Source: Nitrospirota bacterium (GTDB lineage Bacteria; Nitrospirota; JACRHJ01). Taken from it: a stretch of DNA of 5,959 nucleotides. The stretch's first letter is position 1; the number at the start of each line of letters is the position of its first letter. The notes under the pieces were generated by a model, which saw only the letters and a program-made list of their open reading frames with translations, made no database searches and was not told the DNA's origin. The stretch lies in assembly GCA_021815285.1 (NCBI GenBank), contig JAKAHE010000129.1:1-5959 (forward strand). Reading direction: 5' to 3'. This document shows positions 4,042 through 5,959 of this stretch, piece by piece. The position numbers and the translations under genes are program-made.

Positions 4042-5959
4042 AGACATCGAATCCGTAATATCCGGCGGCCCGGAATACCTCGCCCGCAAGGGGTTTGCCG
4101 ACCCTGCCAAGGCGGCCTTCAACCTGCGCGCCATTTCCGAGGGCGCGGATGAGCGCCTCGTCGGGGAAGTCCTGCCCGCGCTGGTTCACCACTGCTCGCT
4201 TTCAGCCGACCCCGACGCCTGCCTGAACGGCTTCGAGAGAATCTGCGGGGCCTTTGAGGACCGCGCGCCTTTCCTTGCGCTCATGGCGGAGCGCGCCGGC
4301 GCCGTGAAGGTGCTTTCGCCGCTTTTCGCCCAATCCCGGTTCCTCGTCCGGTTTATCATGTCCGACCCTGAGAATCTCATCGACTGGCTGACGAGGCCGG
4401 AGACGCTCGATGCTCCGCGCGACAGGGAATCGCTGAAAAAGGAGCTGCTGTCCCTCTGCCCCGGGGAGGCATCGCTTGAAGAGGCGTCGGCGCGTCTTCG
4501 CAGGTTCAAGTACAGGGAGTTCCTGCGTATCACCGCGCGCGACCTCCCTGGCCTTGCCGGAATCCCGGAGACGACGGCGGAGATAAGCAACCTTGCGGAC
4601 GCGGCCCTGGAGGCGGCCTGCCGCGCGGGCCGTCATGCGCTGGAGCGTCAATATGGAGTCCCCCGATATAAAACCCCGTCCGGGAAAACGTCCCGATGTC
4701 CGTTTACCGTCATTGCAATGGGGAAGCTCGGCGGACGCGAGCTGAACTTCTCGTCGGACATCGACATAATGTTTCTTTACGGCGGCGATGGAAATACCTC
4801 CGGGCCGAGCAGGATAACAAACCATCAATACTTCCTGAAGCTGTCCGAGATTATAATAAAACTCATCGGAGAGAATACTTCCGAAGGGTTCGTATTCCGC
4901 GTTGATACGCGCCTTAGGCCGGAAGGAGAAAGGGGAGACCTGGCGCAGAGCCTCGCCGGATACGAGACGTATTACGAATCCTGGGGCCGCGCCTGGGAAC
5001 GCGCCGCGCTCATCAAGGCGCGGGCCTGCGCGGGAGACATGGAGCTCGGGCGCCGTTTCATAGAAGCGATAAGGCCGTTCGTGTTCAGGAAACATCTCGA
5101 CTACTCCGCCATAGCCGAACTCCGGGACTTGAAGCTCAGAATCGAAAAACCGAAACCGCGCGACACGGAAGAATATGACGTTAAGCTCGGCCCCGGCGGA
5201 ATAAGGGAGATAGAGTTCTTCGTCTCGATACTTCAGCTCGTCTACGGCGGACGTGAACCCGGCATAAGGGAGCAGAACCTGCTCCGGGCGCTGCACCGCC
5301 TGAGCCTGGCCGGCCTCATAACCTTCGATGAGCATAACGAACTGGCAACTGCATATACATTTCTGCGCACCGCCGAGCACAGGCTCCAGGTCGTGGACGA
5401 AAGGCAGACGCATTCCTTTCCCGGAAACGAAAACGACATACGTATGCTTGCGCGCCGCATGGGATACCGGGACTCGGATAAAGACGCTGGAAAAACATTC
5501 CTGGACGAACTGGCGAAACGCACCGCAAAGGTGCGCGAGATATACGACAGGCTGTTCATGGAACAGCCGGACGACGTGCATGAAATATACGCAGACAGAT
5601 TCGGCGGGCTTTTATCCGACGATATAACAGGGCCGGATGCGGTTGAAATTTTCAGGTCGGGAGGCTTCAGGGACCCGCATCTTGCATACAGGAACTTTGT
5701 TCTTCTGAAAGACGGCGCCCCGCAATCCCCGCTCAGCCCGAGGAGCCGGAACCTCTTCCTTAGAATACTGCCGGAACTTCTGGCGGGCTGCGTGGACGCC
5801 CCGGCTCCGGACATGGCGCTTAATCACCTGGAATCTTTCATAGCCTCCTTCGGCTCGCGCGAGGCCATTTACGACCTCGTATCAAAAAGACCTTCCGAGG
5901 CCAGGCGCATAACGAGGCTCCTGGGCGCCAGCGAGTATTTTTCGCATATGCTGATCTCC
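4037..5959 (+). CDS. glnE: Glutamine synthetase adenylyltransferase / adenylyl-removing enzyme (partial, C-terminus beyond right edge)
   Basis: GlnE switches glutamine synthetase off by AMP transfer to a tyrosine and on again by phosphorolysis, under PII (GlnB) control, setting ammonium assimilation. Seen: 641 codons with no stop. The N-terminal nucleotidyltransferase domain, which carries the adenylyl-removing activity, has GKLGGRELNFSSDIDIMF at 229-246 with metal-binding D241 and D243. FRVDTRLRPEGERGDL follows at 287-302, then YYESWGRAWERAALIKARA at 312-330 and FVFRKHLDYSAIAELRDLK at 348-366. The helical linker DVKLGPGGIREIEFF is at 381-395. The frame then continues through the central region ending in ASEYFSHMLIS. 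The second, adenylylating domain is missing because the window ends; family members have about 900-1000 residues. The ATG is the first start after an in-frame stop at 4004 and lies 39 nt after cbiO. No functional tie between nickel/cobalt uptake and GlnE is evident. Confidence 0.95.
   Translation, partial: MEDIESVISGGPEYLARKGFADPAKAAFNLRAISEGADERLVGEVLPALVHHCSLSADPDACLNGFERICGAFEDRAPFLALMAERAGAVKVLSPLFAQSRFLVRFIMSDPENLIDWLTRPETLDAPRDRESLKKELLSLCPGEASLEEASARLRRFKYREFLRITARDLPGLAGIPETTAEISNLADAALEAACRAGRHALERQYGVPRYKTPSGKTSRCPFTVIAMGKLGGRELNFSSDIDIMFLYGGDGNTSGPSRITNHQYFLKLSEIIIKLIGENTSEGFVFRVDTRLRPEGERGDLAQSLAGYETYYESWGRAWERAALIKARACAGDMELGRRFIEAIRPFVFRKHLDYSAIAELRDLKLRIEKPKPRDTEEYDVKLGPGGIREIEFFVSILQLVYGGREPGIREQNLLRALHRLSLAGLITFDEHNELATAYTFLRTAEHRLQVVDERQTHSFPGNENDIRMLARRMGYRDSDKDAGKTFLDELAKRTAKVREIYDRLFMEQPDDVHEIYADRFGGLLSDDITGPDAVEIFRSGGFRDPHLAYRNFVLLKDGAPQSPLSPRSRNLFLRILPELLAGCVDAPAPDMALNHLESFIASFGSREAIYDLVSKRPSEARRITRLLGASEYFSHMLIS

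Noticed and set aside
4202..5581. A 459-codon open frame on the minus strand
   Set aside because: It lies entirely antisense to glnE, whose sense frame carries all the GlnE motifs. The minus-strand translation shows no recognisable domain and low-complexity R/G/A/P composition, as expected from a GC-rich complementary frame.

Overview
The window is a GC-rich, densely coded bacterial chromosomal segment with five genes: two on the minus strand at the left, and three on the plus strand filling the rest. GlnE, an RluF-type pseudouridine synthase and a CbiM/CbiQ/CbiO metal importer fit a Gram-negative-type lineage. The CbiM form and the GlnE sequence recall Desulfobacterota- or Nitrospirota-like bacteria, but this placement rests on recollection of families and is weak. 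No IS, phage, CRISPR, tRNA or rRNA signal was seen.

Left arm (minus strand). An exported FKBP-type peptidyl-prolyl isomerase (754-1167) is followed by a 7 bp hairpin with a T6 tract, probably a Rho-independent terminator. An RluF-like 23S rRNA pseudouridine synthase (1-691) starts only 9 nt beyond that tract and runs off the left edge. A perfect TATAAT lies in the hairpin loop and could be the -10 element of its own promoter.

Divergent control region (1168-1322). Two sigma70-like promoters stand back to back, with -35 boxes 7 bp apart. The minus-strand one serves the FKBP gene and the plus-strand one the metal transporter. Two AATTAATT repeats 22 bp apart and a 20 bp palindrome with perfect 9 bp arms lie here. 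The palindrome covers the transporter -10 and the predicted start site, where a repressor operator would be expected. There is no room for a cobalamin riboswitch.

Right arm (plus strand). An energy-coupling-factor type nickel/cobalt importer is encoded by two genes. In the first, the substrate-binding membrane protein CbiM/NikM (with its usual C-terminal extension) is fused in frame to the transmembrane coupling protein CbiQ, making one 618-residue polypeptide. The second encodes the ATPase CbiO/NikO, with a histidine-rich tail. Together they carry every component of an ECF importer, assuming the extension replaces a separate CbiN/NikN. After 39 nt without a terminator comes glnE, the bifunctional glutamine synthetase adenylyltransferase/adenylyl-removing enzyme, which is cut by the right edge after 641 codons. 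It may have its own extended -10 promoter placing the transcription start on the ATG.

Nothing here amounts to a clearly new system. The most unusual items are the CbiM-CbiQ fusion, the unidentified operator-like palindrome in front of it, and the two very tight expression signals at rluF and glnE.
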